Below, one piece after another: positions 26,923 through 35,329 of a stretch of DNA of 64,000 nucleotides. The notes beneath the pieces are model-generated. The model was not told where the DNA came from, did no database searches, and saw nothing but the letters and a program-made list of their open reading frames with translations. Source of the stretch: UBA7239 sp035430165 (GTDB taxonomy: Bacteria > Pseudomonadota > Gammaproteobacteria > Pseudomonadales > UBA7239). The stretch is taken from assembly GCA_035430165.1 (NCBI GenBank), contig DAOMGE010000010.1, forward strand, positions 4,841 to 68,840, given 5' to 3'. The first letter of the stretch is position 1. Every line of letters begins with the position of its first letter. A program made the translations under genes and the position numbers.

Positions 26923-27408
26923 TCAATTTCTCTCGGCAAATTTCTTGTTGAGTGCCTCTACAACGAGCGGATGGACAAATTTGGAAACATCCCCATTTAA
27001 CGAACCGATCTCTTTCACCAGGCTGGATGAAATATAGGACAAGTGATCCGCAGGCGTCAGGAAAAGACTTTCGATTTCCGGCGCTATGGCACGATTCATA
27101 TTCGCCAGCTGGAATTCGTATTCAAAATCGGATACCGCTCGCAAGCCACGCAAGATTCCCTGCGCTTTCTGCTGTTTGACGAAATCAATCAGCAACACAT
27201 CAAAACCGACGACCTCGACATTATCGAGATGAGCCAACACCTGTTTAGCCAGATCCACGCGTTCTTCCAGTGTGAATAGCGGGCTTTTGCGCTTGCTGGA
27301 CGCAATGGCAACCACCACAGAATCAAACAACCTGCAACCGCGTTCAACCAGATCGGTGTGTCCGTTGGTAATAGGATCAAAAGTGCCGGGATAAATAACA
27401 CGTCGCAT
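26923..27408 (-). CDS. coaD: Phosphopantetheine adenylyltransferase
   Basis: CoaD adenylates 4'-phosphopantetheine in CoA synthesis. The 161-residue protein has the nucleotidyltransferase motif TFDPITNGHTDLVERG (residues 9-24), the substrate region ILRGLRAVSDFEYEFQLANMN and the ISSSLVKEI motif that binds the triphosphate. It lies near mutM, as in E. coli and pseudomonads. It is read in the same direction as rsmD, 79 bases downstream of it. Confidence 0.96.
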   Translation of the reverse strand: MRRVIYPGTFDPITNGHTDLVERGCRLFDSVVVAIASSKRKSPLFTLEERVDLAKQVLAHLDNVEVVGFDVLLIDFVKQQKAQGILRGLRAVSDFEYEFQLANMNRAIAPEIESLFLTPADHLSYISSSLVKEIGSLNGDVSKFVHPLVVEALNKKFAERN

Positions 27409-27487
27409 AAATACAGGCCCGGAAAATAGTGAAGAGGAGAGAGCGGCAGAAATAGTAACGAATTTACGTAGTCACTCAAAGGATAAT

Positions 27488-28084
27488 TTATGTCCTGCGC
27501 CAGAGACCGTAACTCACTTTACCGGCTTGCTGACTGCGGTGTAACGCAAATCCACTGGGGAGCATGGCCGGTGAATCTGCCGGTTGCTCCACATAAATCC
27601 ATGCATCACCGGCCAACAAGCCTGCTGCTGACAACTGCTCTACCAGTAGATGAGGCGACAGACCTGTATCGGCAAAAGGCGGATCAAGAAATACCAGATC
27701 AAAAGTACCTGTCGCCTGTGCAAGCCAATTCCTGGCATCCATCGCCACAATACTTGATGTATCCGCACCAAGTTGTTGTCTGGAATCTTGCAGGCAATGC
27801 ACGGCAACCGGATTGCGCTCTACCATGACACACAGCGACGCACCACGCGACAGCGCTTCGAATCCCAATGCACCGCTGCCAGCAAACAGGTCCAGGCAAC
27901 GCCCGCCTGGCAATACCGGAGCCAGCCAGTTGAACAAGGTTTCGCGGATCCGGTCGCCAGTGGGGCGCAAACCCTCGACATCCGGGAATGCCAGTTTCCT
28001 GCCACGCCAGCGTCCGCCGATAATGCGAACGCGATTCGCCTCTTTGCCGCTTGCGGGTTGGCCTGATCGGGATCGTCTTTGCAC
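27488..28084 (-). CDS. rsmD: 16S rRNA (guanine966-N2)-methyltransferase RsmD
   Basis: RsmD methylates G966 of 16S rRNA in the 30S subunit. It has 198 residues with the family start VRIIGGRWRGRKLAFPD, the RPTGDRIRETLFNWL region, the SAM-binding loop CLDLFAGSGALGFEALSRGA and the catalytic DPPF motif (LVFLDPPFADTG). The first 18 residues are weakly conserved, so a start a little further down is possible. It is divergent from ftsY, with 68 bases between them, the usual arrangement. Confidence 0.94.
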   Translation of the reverse strand: MQRRSRSGQPASGKEANRVRIIGGRWRGRKLAFPDVEGLRPTGDRIRETLFNWLAPVLPGGRCLDLFAGSGALGFEALSRGASLCVMVERNPVAVHCLQDSRQQLGADTSSIVAMDARNWLAQATGTFDLVFLDPPFADTGLSPHLLVEQLSAAGLLAGDAWIYVEQPADSPAMLPSGFALHRSQQAGKVSYGLWRRT

Positions 28085-28152
28085 GGCAACTCTTAATCAG
28101 AAGTCGGTGGTGGTAGGATAACACCCTCACTATTTAGACTCGCAAGACAAAT

Positions 28153-29190
28153 ATGGCAATTTTCGGCTTTGGAAAAGACAAACAGAAACAAGCAACACCT
28201 GCAGCGGCAGAAACAGTCACTGCGGTTACCCATGCTGCAGAGCCGGAAAAACCAAGCAAGGACAGCCTGTTTTCACGCATCAAGCGCGGCCTGTCCCGCA
28301 CTGGCAGCGTCATTGGCCAGGGTGTTGGCACACTGTTACTCGGCAAGAAACAGATCGACGATAATCTTATGGAAGAGCTGGAAACCCAGCTGCTGACGGC
28401 AGATGTCGGCATTGATGCAACCACTACGATTCTCGATGATCTCACGCAGCGCGTTGCACGCCAGGAACTCTGTGATGGTGATGCACTTTATGAGGCATTG
28501 CAGGAAAAATTGTACGACCTGCTGCAAACCAGTGAAGCACCGCTGCAGATTCGTAGCGACAAAAAACCGTTTGTGATCCTGGTGGTCGGCGTGAATGGCG
28601 CTGGAAAAACCACCACCATCGGCAAGCTTGCCAAAAAACTGCAACAGGAAGGACGTAGTGTCATGCTGGCTGCCGGCGATACTTTCCGTGCCGCAGCTGT
28701 CGAACAATTGCAGGAATGGGGTGCGCGCAACAATATTACAGTCATCGCCCAGCATTCGGGTGCGGACAGTGCCTCGGTTATTTTTGATGCGGTACAAGCT
28801 GCGCAGTCACGACAGATTGATGTAGTGATCGCCGACACCGCAGGACGACTGCACAACAAGACCAACCTGATGGAAGAACTGAAAAAAGTAAAACGCGTGA
28901 TGGCAAAGCTCGACGACACCGCACCGCACGAAGTCCTGCTGGTACTGGATGCCGGCACCGGCCAGAACGCCATCAACCAGGCACAGCAATTCAATGAAGC
29001 CGTGAATGTGACAGGCATTGCGCTGACCAAGCTGGATGGCACTGCCAAAGGCGGTGTGATTTTTGCGATGACGCAGGCATTGAAATTACCGATCCGCTTT
29101 ATCGGCGTCGGTGAAAAAATTGACGACCTGCAAGTTTTCAATGCGCGGGATTTTATACGAGCCATTTTCGAGAAGCCGTCACACGAGTAA
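28153..29190 (+). CDS. ftsY: Signal recognition particle receptor FtsY
   Basis: FtsY is the membrane-associated GTPase receptor for ribosomes with SRP. It has 345 residues, with a shorter acidic A domain (about 1-45) than E. coli, starting MAIFGFGKDKQKQ. The N domain follows (about 45-135), then the G domain: GVNGAGKTTTIGKLA, AGDTFRAAAVEQL, DTAGRLHN and TKLDGTAKGG, ending VGEKIDDLQVFNARDFIRAIF. It is the first gene of ftsY-ftsE-ftsX, with 13 bases before ftsE. Confidence 0.96.
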   Translation: MAIFGFGKDKQKQATPAAAETVTAVTHAAEPEKPSKDSLFSRIKRGLSRTGSVIGQGVGTLLLGKKQIDDNLMEELETQLLTADVGIDATTTILDDLTQRVARQELCDGDALYEALQEKLYDLLQTSEAPLQIRSDKKPFVILVVGVNGAGKTTTIGKLAKKLQQEGRSVMLAAGDTFRAAAVEQLQEWGARNNITVIAQHSGADSASVIFDAVQAAQSRQIDVVIADTAGRLHNKTNLMEELKKVKRVMAKLDDTAPHEVLLVLDAGTGQNAINQAQQFNEAVNVTGIALTKLDGTAKGGVIFAMTQALKLPIRFIGVGEKIDDLQVFNARDFIRAIFEKPSHE

Positions 29191-29203
29191 TGGAATCCTG
29201 CGT

Positions 29204-29890
29204 ATGATCGAATTTCACAATGTTGCCAAGCGCTACCCGAACGGGCATGAAGCACTGTCGCATGTGAATTTCAGACTGTCACCAGGCGAAATGACCTTTC
29301 TCACCGGCCATTCCGGTGCGGGCAAAAGTACAATCCTGAAATTACTGATGGTGATGGAGCGCCCGAGTAGCGGCCAGATCGTCGTCGGCGGACAGGATCT
29401 CGACAAACTCGGCGCCGCACGCATTCCCTACTACCGACGCAATATCGGCGTTGTCTTCCAGGATCATCACCTGCTGGATGACTACAGCGTTTTTGATAAC
29501 GTGGCGCTGCCATTGCGTGTATGCGGTTATCCGGATCGCGAAATCGGCAAGCGTGTGCGTGCCGCACTCGACAAGGTTGGCCTGCTGGATCGGGAAAAAT
29601 ATTTGCCCGTTGCACTGTCAGGCGGTGAACAACAGCGCGTCGGGATTGCACGTGCCGTCGTCAACAAACCGCCGATCCTGATTGCCGATGAACCGACCGG
29701 CAACCTTGACGACGAGCTGTCGGCAGAAATCATGAAACTGTTTGAAGATTTCAGCCAGGTCGGCGTAACCGTCCTGATTGCAACACACGATATGGATCTG
29801 GTTCACCGTTTCGGTCATCGTGAAATGGTATTGCGGCGCGGTCGGTTGATACGCGGCAGTGACAGCGGGGATAGCCATGGCGCGCAATGA
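29204..29890 (+). CDS. ftsE: Cell division ATP-binding protein FtsE
   Basis: FtsE is the ATPase of the FtsEX complex that activates septal peptidoglycan hydrolases through EnvC-like partners. It has 228 residues and begins MIEFHNVAKRYPNGHEAL. Motifs are Walker A GHSGAGKST, Q-loop VFQDHHLLDD, signature LSGGEQQRVGIARA, Walker B ILIADEPTGNLD and a switch His in ATHDMD. The open frame upstream runs into ftsY, so the ATG at 29204 is the credible start. Confidence 0.96.
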   Translation: MIEFHNVAKRYPNGHEALSHVNFRLSPGEMTFLTGHSGAGKSTILKLLMVMERPSSGQIVVGGQDLDKLGAARIPYYRRNIGVVFQDHHLLDDYSVFDNVALPLRVCGYPDREIGKRVRAALDKVGLLDREKYLPVALSGGEQQRVGIARAVVNKPPILIADEPTGNLDDELSAEIMKLFEDFSQVGVTVLIATHDMDLVHRFGHREMVLRRGRLIRGSDSGDSHGAQ

Positions 29891-30863
29891 TTCCGACAGC
29901 ACCAGGGTGTCACGCGGCGCCAGCCTGAGCACTGTCAGCTGGAAAGAAAAACGGGATGCATGGCTTGCCCATCATCGTGAATCCGCGCGCGACAGCATCC
30001 AGCACCAGTTGCGTGCACCCTTGCAAAATCTCCTGACTGCACTCGTGATCGGCATCACGCTGGCACTGCCTGCCTTGTTGATCCTCGGTATAGAAAATTT
30101 GCAGCAACTTGGCGAACACTGGGATGGCGCACCACGCCTGTCTGTCTACATGGAACGCAAGGCGAGTGATGACCAGATTCGCGACACACAGAATGCCATG
30201 CGACAAGACCAGGCTGTCACAAGCGTGTCGCTGATCACACCGGCACAAGGACTGGCTGCCTTTGAAAGCACTGCCGGCATGACAGGTACGATGGCACTGC
30301 TTGAAGAAAATCCACTGCCACCGGTATTGCTTGCCGAACTGCAACATAACGCCACGCCGGATCACATGGAATCCCTGCAAAAATCCTGGCAACAACTTCC
30401 TCATGTCGAGCATGTCAAAGCCGATCTGGAGTGGATAAAAAAACTTTTCCACATCATGGAATTTGGCAAACACCTGACCATCGGTCTCGCCACGTTACTC
30501 GGTCTCGGCGCGCTGCTGTCTGTGGGCAATACCATACGCCTGGGCATTGAAAACCGGCGCGACGAAATTGTGGTGGCAAAACTGGTTGGCGCAACAGATG
30601 CATTTGTGCGACGTCCGTTCCTGTACAGCGGTTTTTGTTACGGCTTTTCAGGTGGCATGGTTGCAATCCTGCTGGTGATTGGCGGCTACTACAGCCTGGT
30701 CGGGCCAATCGCGGACCTGTCAGCGCTGTTTCATTCGAATTTCGCCTTGCACTGCATCGATATTTACACCGGCATCAACCTCGTTTTTGTCGGCACCGTA
30801 CTGGGCATGCTCGGCGCCTGGCTGGCAGTAGAGCAACATTTACGCGATATGCGGGCAAAATAA
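29877..30863 (+). CDS. ftsX: Cell division permease-like protein FtsX
   Basis: FtsX is the membrane partner of FtsE. It has 328 residues: a cytoplasmic N-terminal stretch, helix 1 (LLTALVIGITLALPALLILG), a periplasmic domain (about 85-210) that would contact a hydrolase activator, and three C-terminal helices with IENRRDEIVVAKLVGATDAFV as the coupling region. It overlaps ftsE by 14 bases. GTG at 29859 is an alternative start. In pseudomonads rpoH follows ftsX; here an export operon follows instead. Confidence 0.94.
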   Translation: MARNDSDSTRVSRGASLSTVSWKEKRDAWLAHHRESARDSIQHQLRAPLQNLLTALVIGITLALPALLILGIENLQQLGEHWDGAPRLSVYMERKASDDQIRDTQNAMRQDQAVTSVSLITPAQGLAAFESTAGMTGTMALLEENPLPPVLLAELQHNATPDHMESLQKSWQQLPHVEHVKADLEWIKKLFHIMEFGKHLTIGLATLLGLGALLSVGNTIRLGIENRRDEIVVAKLVGATDAFVRRPFLYSGFCYGFSGGMVAILLVIGGYYSLVGPIADLSALFHSNFALHCIDIYTGINLVFVGTVLGMLGAWLAVEQHLRDMRAK

Positions 30864-30972
30864 TTCCGGTTTTGTGCTACACAGGAAACTTGCGCGCCTT
30901 ATGCTTGTCTGCAGCCAGACTAACCTCATGTAATTTCGCCCGGCTCTTCATGAGCGCAACAGGAAATCGTGA

Positions 30973-32136
30973 ATGTACAGTGTCGCGCTCAAGATGTTGT
31001 TCGGCGATCGCGGTAAATATATCGGCATCATTACCGGTATTGCACTCGCCTCCGTCATCATGATCCAGCAACCGGGGATGATGATCTCTGTGTTGTCACG
31101 CACTTACAGTTTTATTTCCGATGTGAACCAGCCGGACATCTGGGTCATGGATCCGATGGTGCGCTACATTGACGATTCAAAGCCGATGCTCGATACCCAG
31201 TTGTACCGTGTGCGCAGCGTGCCCGGTGTCGAGTGGGCAGTGCCAATGTACAAAGGCGGGCAACGTGTCAGGCTCAGCAACGGCGAACTGGTGGGTTCCA
31301 ATTTACTGGGACTGGACGATGCCACCCTGATAGGCGCACCCGGCATCTTGCTGACAGGAAAATTATCCGATTTGCGCAGGCCGGACGCAGTGATCGTTGA
31401 TGAAGCCGGCGCCAGGGGGAGACTGGCAAAACCGGCTGCCCATCCCGATGAAAAACCCACGCCACTGGCACCGGGTGATACGCTGGAAATCAATGACAAA
31501 CGCGCCCTTGTGGTTGGCATTGCACGCGCCACCGCCACGTTCGGCTCGCAGCCGATCATCTACACCACATTTACCCGCGCCAAGAACTATTCGCTGGGCG
31601 AACGGAAACTGCTGTCATTTGTACTGGTGAAAGCAAAAGGTGATGAACCACCGGAAGACGTCGCAAATCGCATCACTGAAAAAACGGGCCTCAAAGCACT
31701 GACTGCACAGCAGTTCAAGGATATTTCTCTGGATTACTTCATCAAGACATCCAGCATCCTGACCAACTTCGGTTTCATGGTACTGGTAGGGTTCATTGTC
31801 GGCGCCGCTGTCACCGGCCAGATTTTTTACAACTTCACTCTCGAAAACCTGCGCTATTTTGCTGTCTTCAAGGCAATGGGCACACCGGATTACGTGTTAC
31901 TGAAAATGATTTTGCTGCAAGCGATGGTCGTCGGCTTTGTCGGTTTCGGTATCGGCGCGGGCATCAGCGCCATGTTTGCCGCATACACGCGCGGCGGCAG
32001 CGGCATCACCATGACACTGTCATGGCAATTGTTACTTGGCAGTGGGGCCGCCGTATTTGTGATTTGCTTGCTGGCGGCTTTTTTCAGTGTCAGGAAAGTT
32101 TTCAGGCTTGAACCCGCTATCGTATTCAAGGGCTGA
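30973..32136 (+). CDS. ABC exporter permease, DevC/FtsX family
   Basis: This 387-residue permease has an N-terminal helix (YIGIITGIALASVIMIQQPG), an extracytoplasmic domain (about 40-250) and three C-terminal helices. The region YFAVFKAMGTPDYVLLKMIL is the usual coupling loop. The start MYSVALKMLFGDRGKYIGI and overall layout resemble DevC, the permease of cyanobacterial glycolipid exporters, more than MacB. It is the first gene of a four-gene operon with ATPase, adaptor and outer-membrane channel. The cargo is unknown; lipid or glycolipid export would fit the family. Confidence 0.88.
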   Translation: MYSVALKMLFGDRGKYIGIITGIALASVIMIQQPGMMISVLSRTYSFISDVNQPDIWVMDPMVRYIDDSKPMLDTQLYRVRSVPGVEWAVPMYKGGQRVRLSNGELVGSNLLGLDDATLIGAPGILLTGKLSDLRRPDAVIVDEAGARGRLAKPAAHPDEKPTPLAPGDTLEINDKRALVVGIARATATFGSQPIIYTTFTRAKNYSLGERKLLSFVLVKAKGDEPPEDVANRITEKTGLKALTAQQFKDISLDYFIKTSSILTNFGFMVLVGFIVGAAVTGQIFYNFTLENLRYFAVFKAMGTPDYVLLKMILLQAMVVGFVGFGIGAGISAMFAAYTRGGSGITMTLSWQLLLGSGAAVFVICLLAAFFSVRKVFRLEPAIVFKG

Positions 32137-32139
32137 CAG

Positions 32140-32898
32140 ATGACCGACATGATGCCGGACAAAAAATTACTGACCAGCAACACGGCACTCGCCGTCAGTT
32201 GTCATGGCATCACGAAACGGTACGGCGAAGGTGACAACCAGATCCATGCCTTGCGCGGTATTGATCTTGATGTATATCAGGGCGAGTTGATGATGATGGT
32301 AGGTCCGTCAGGTTGCGGCAAGACTACGCTGATTTCTATCCTCGCCGGCATTCTGGACCAGAACGAAGGCGAGTGCCTCGTATTTGGCGAAAACATCAAG
32401 AAGCTTTCACATCGTGCACGTATCGATTTTCGCGCGCGCAATGTCGGTTTTGTATTCCAGTCTTTCAATCTCATCCCTGCCTTGACTGCTGCAGAAAACG
32501 TTGCAATCCCGCTGCAAATCAATGGCATGCCGGAAGCACGCGCCATCAGCAAGGCCAGTGAATACCTGCAGGAAGTCGGTCTGGCAGGACGAGAAAACTC
32601 ACTGCCCGCACAACTCTCCGGTGGCCAGCAACAACGTGTTGCCATCGCGCGCGCACTGGTACACAACCCGAGACTGGTAGTCTGCGACGAACCAACCAGT
32701 GCACTCGACCACGTAACGGGCCACAAGGTTATGGACATCATGAAACATATTGCCGTCAATCAGGATCGCACGCTGATCATCGTCACACACGACGCACGGA
32801 TTTTCTCATTTGCGGACCGGATTGCCCACATGGATGATGGCCGCATCGTGCAAGTCGACCAGAATGTTGTTGAAAAAAATACCGCTAGGAGCTTCTGA
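32140..32898 (+). CDS. ABC exporter ATP-binding protein, DevA/LolD type
   Basis: This 252-residue ATPase follows the permease after three bases. Motifs are Walker A GPSGCGKTT, Q-loop VFQSFNLIP, signature LSGGQQQRVAIARA, Walker B LVVCDEPTSALDH and a switch His in VTHDAR. The Walker B with Ser-Ala in place of Gly-Asn differs from the ATPase of the other exporter at 3797, so the two systems are not recent duplicates. ATGs slightly downstream are possible starts. Its TGA overlaps the ATG of the adaptor gene. Confidence 0.92.
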   Translation: MTDMMPDKKLLTSNTALAVSCHGITKRYGEGDNQIHALRGIDLDVYQGELMMMVGPSGCGKTTLISILAGILDQNEGECLVFGENIKKLSHRARIDFRARNVGFVFQSFNLIPALTAAENVAIPLQINGMPEARAISKASEYLQEVGLAGRENSLPAQLSGGQQQRVAIARALVHNPRLVVCDEPTSALDHVTGHKVMDIMKHIAVNQDRTLIIVTHDARIFSFADRIAHMDDGRIVQVDQNVVEKNTARSF

Positions 32899-33902
32899 TG
32901 TTGCCCGCCCTTCTGAAAAACCGTTGGCTGCCATTGTTATCCGCTGCAGGCATTGTGTATGCGATCAGCGTGGCATTGGCATCACATACCGAACGCAAAC
33001 CATCACAACCCATCGCGCTACCGGCACAGGCACCTGCCTACAGCAATTACATTGGCGGTGCGGGCATGGTTGAAGCCAGCAGCAATAACATCAGCATCGG
33101 CACTGCCTTGCCCGGCATTGTCAGCACCGTGTTCGTGAAAGTCGGGGATGCCGTAAAGACGGGCGACATCCTGTTCAGTATTGATGACCGGAGTTATCGC
33201 GCCGACCTTGCCATCAAACAGGCCAATGTATTGAAAGCAAAAGCGGCTGTAACAGAAGCACAGGCAGAACTGGCGGATGCCAGCAGCCAGTATGCGCATG
33301 TGAAGGACATGAAAGACGGACGCTCGATCAGTGTCGAGGAGATTGAAAAACGCCGCAATGCAGAAAGCATGGCGCGCGCAAGACTCGAAAGTGCCACGGC
33401 TGCTGTCGCTGTTGCCGAAGCCGATGTGCAAGCCACACAAACCGACATTGACAGACTGACTGTGCGCGCACCAATCACCGGACAGGTATTGCAAGTCAAT
33501 ATTCGTCCCGGCGAATTTGCTGCGAGCGGCAATCTGGCAACACCATTGCTGCGACTGGGCAACATGGAACAACTGCATGTTCGCGTCGATATCGATGAAA
33601 ACGATGCCTGGCGTTTTCGTCCGGAAACACGTGCCACTGCTTACCTGCGCGGCAATCGTGACCTGAAAACCGAATTGACTTTCGTGCGTACTGAGCCGTT
33701 TGTCACGCCGAAAACCTCATTGACCGGCAGCAGTACCGAGCGCGTTGACACGCGTGTGCTGCAAGTGATCTACCGTTTCTCGCGCGAACAATTACCTGCA
33801 TATGCGGGTCAGCAGGTCGATGTATTTATTGAAGTACCCGAAACAAAAACTGACAGGGACAACGCCAAAAAAGCAACTGCTGACAGTGGCAACGCGCCGT
33901 GA
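32898..33902 (+). CDS. HlyD-family periplasmic adaptor (DevB-like)
   Basis: This 334-residue membrane-fusion protein has an N-terminal anchor (WLPLLSAAGIVYAISVALA), a lipoyl half-motif (IVSTVFVKVGDAVKTGDILFSID), a long Ala/Glu-rich helical hairpin (about 105-185), the second lipoyl half (VRAPITGQVLQVNIRPGEFA) and a beta-barrel domain. The start is coupled to the ATPase stop (TGATG), and its own stop overlaps the GTG of the channel gene (GTGA). It would link the DevCA-like transporter to the channel encoded next. Confidence 0.9.
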   Translation: MLPALLKNRWLPLLSAAGIVYAISVALASHTERKPSQPIALPAQAPAYSNYIGGAGMVEASSNNISIGTALPGIVSTVFVKVGDAVKTGDILFSIDDRSYRADLAIKQANVLKAKAAVTEAQAELADASSQYAHVKDMKDGRSISVEEIEKRRNAESMARARLESATAAVAVAEADVQATQTDIDRLTVRAPITGQVLQVNIRPGEFAASGNLATPLLRLGNMEQLHVRVDIDENDAWRFRPETRATAYLRGNRDLKTELTFVRTEPFVTPKTSLTGSSTERVDTRVLQVIYRFSREQLPAYAGQQVDVFIEVPETKTDRDNAKKATADSGNAP

Positions 33903-35323
33903 ATATCATGACACGCCATCACTATCACGGAATTGCCTGCAGCGTGTTGCTGACAACACTGCTAACCAGTAGCTGTTCGTTACACACACCCTACCAGTCT
34001 CCGGTACTGCCATCGCCAGCGCAGTGGCAAGAGAAAACCTCGAACACTGATGCCATCAACCTGCAATCATGGTGGACAGGTTTTGGCGATAAGGAACTTG
34101 ATGCACTGGTGACCGAGGCTTTGCAATCCAGCCTTGATCTCAAGCAGGCACAGATGCGTATTGCACAAGCACGCGCCGATCTGGAGATGGCAGGCGCAGC
34201 ACACTTTCCCGCTGTGAACACTGGCGGAAGTATTACCCGCAGTGACAGCAGCAACACGATCAGCACCGGCGGTAAAGCGCCGCTTGTCGGTGGTCCGACA
34301 ACAATTTACAAAGCGGGTTTTGATGCCAGTTGGGAAATAGACTGGCTCGGTCGCACACAACGCGGTATCGATGCCGCACAAGCGCGCTACGATGCCAGTG
34401 TGGAAGATTTGCGTGCAGCACAAATCACCTTGCTCGGGGAAGTCGCCGGCACTTACATCGCCTTGCGCAATAACCAGCAACAGTATGCACTCGCGGAAAA
34501 AAACCTGGCCTTGCAACGCAACACACTCGCCATCACACAGGAACGTTATGCACACGGCCTGACCAGTTATCTCGATGTCACACAGGCACAGGCACAACTG
34601 GCCGCTACTGAGGCTGTATTGCCGGCGTATGCGGCAGCAAGCAAGGCCTCGATGCGTGAACTGGCAATACTGCTGGGATACGCACCGGATGCCCTGCAGA
34701 CAAGACTGGCAACGGTGGTGGCCATTCCGTCGGTCGATAAGGTCAGCGTCAATATTCTGCCATCCGACCTGCTCACACAACGACCCGATTTGCGGCGCGA
34801 GGAACGCAAACTGGCCGCCGCCTCTGCCGACATCGGTATTGCAAAAACTGCACGCTATCCCGCGTTTGACCTGACGATGGGTATCGGTTTACAAAGCAGC
34901 AATGCCGCAAGATTTGCGGATATCGGCAGTCGCTACTGGTCGCTGGTACCGGCGTTAAGCTTGCCCATATTTGATGGCGGAAAAATCAGCGCCAACGTTG
35001 ATAAAAAACAGGCCATGTTCGACGAGGCGCGCCTGCACTACGAAGATGTGTTTCATAAAGCCTTGCAGGATGTGGAAAATGCCCTGGCAAGTTTTTATGC
35101 AGAATCCATGCGCAGCAATACCCTGCGTGAATCGGAAAGCTTTGCAGAGATGTCTGTCACTATTGCGCAACAGCGCTATGAGAAAGGCATCGACAACTTC
35201 CTGAATGTACTTGTCGCCGAGAAAAATCTTTATGCCATCCAGAGCAGTCGCCTGCAGGCCGATGCCAATCGTGCCACAGCCGCCGTCGCACTCTACAAGG
35301 CGCTCGGCGGTGGCTGGTACTAG
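33899..35323 (+). CDS. Outer-membrane efflux lipoprotein (NodT/TolC family)
   Basis: This 474-residue outer-membrane factor has a signal sequence with a lipobox-like LLTSSC (Cys26), then two homologous outer-membrane efflux repeats (about 60-250 and 270-465) with TolC-like long helices. Motifs include WWTGFGDKELDALVTEAL, GEVAGTYIALRNNQQQYA, YAHGLTSYLDVTQAQAQL and the second-repeat match YEKGIDNFLNVLVAEKNL. It completes a full tripartite exporter in one operon. The start is GTG at 33899 overlapping the adaptor stop; ATG at 33908 is the alternative. Confidence 0.92.
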   Translation: MNIMTRHHYHGIACSVLLTTLLTSSCSLHTPYQSPVLPSPAQWQEKTSNTDAINLQSWWTGFGDKELDALVTEALQSSLDLKQAQMRIAQARADLEMAGAAHFPAVNTGGSITRSDSSNTISTGGKAPLVGGPTTIYKAGFDASWEIDWLGRTQRGIDAAQARYDASVEDLRAAQITLLGEVAGTYIALRNNQQQYALAEKNLALQRNTLAITQERYAHGLTSYLDVTQAQAQLAATEAVLPAYAAASKASMRELAILLGYAPDALQTRLATVVAIPSVDKVSVNILPSDLLTQRPDLRREERKLAAASADIGIAKTARYPAFDLTMGIGLQSSNAARFADIGSRYWSLVPALSLPIFDGGKISANVDKKQAMFDEARLHYEDVFHKALQDVENALASFYAESMRSNTLRESESFAEMSVTIAQQRYEKGIDNFLNVLVAEKNLYAIQSSRLQADANRATAAVALYKALGGGWY

Positions 35324-35329
35324 ATCGCG

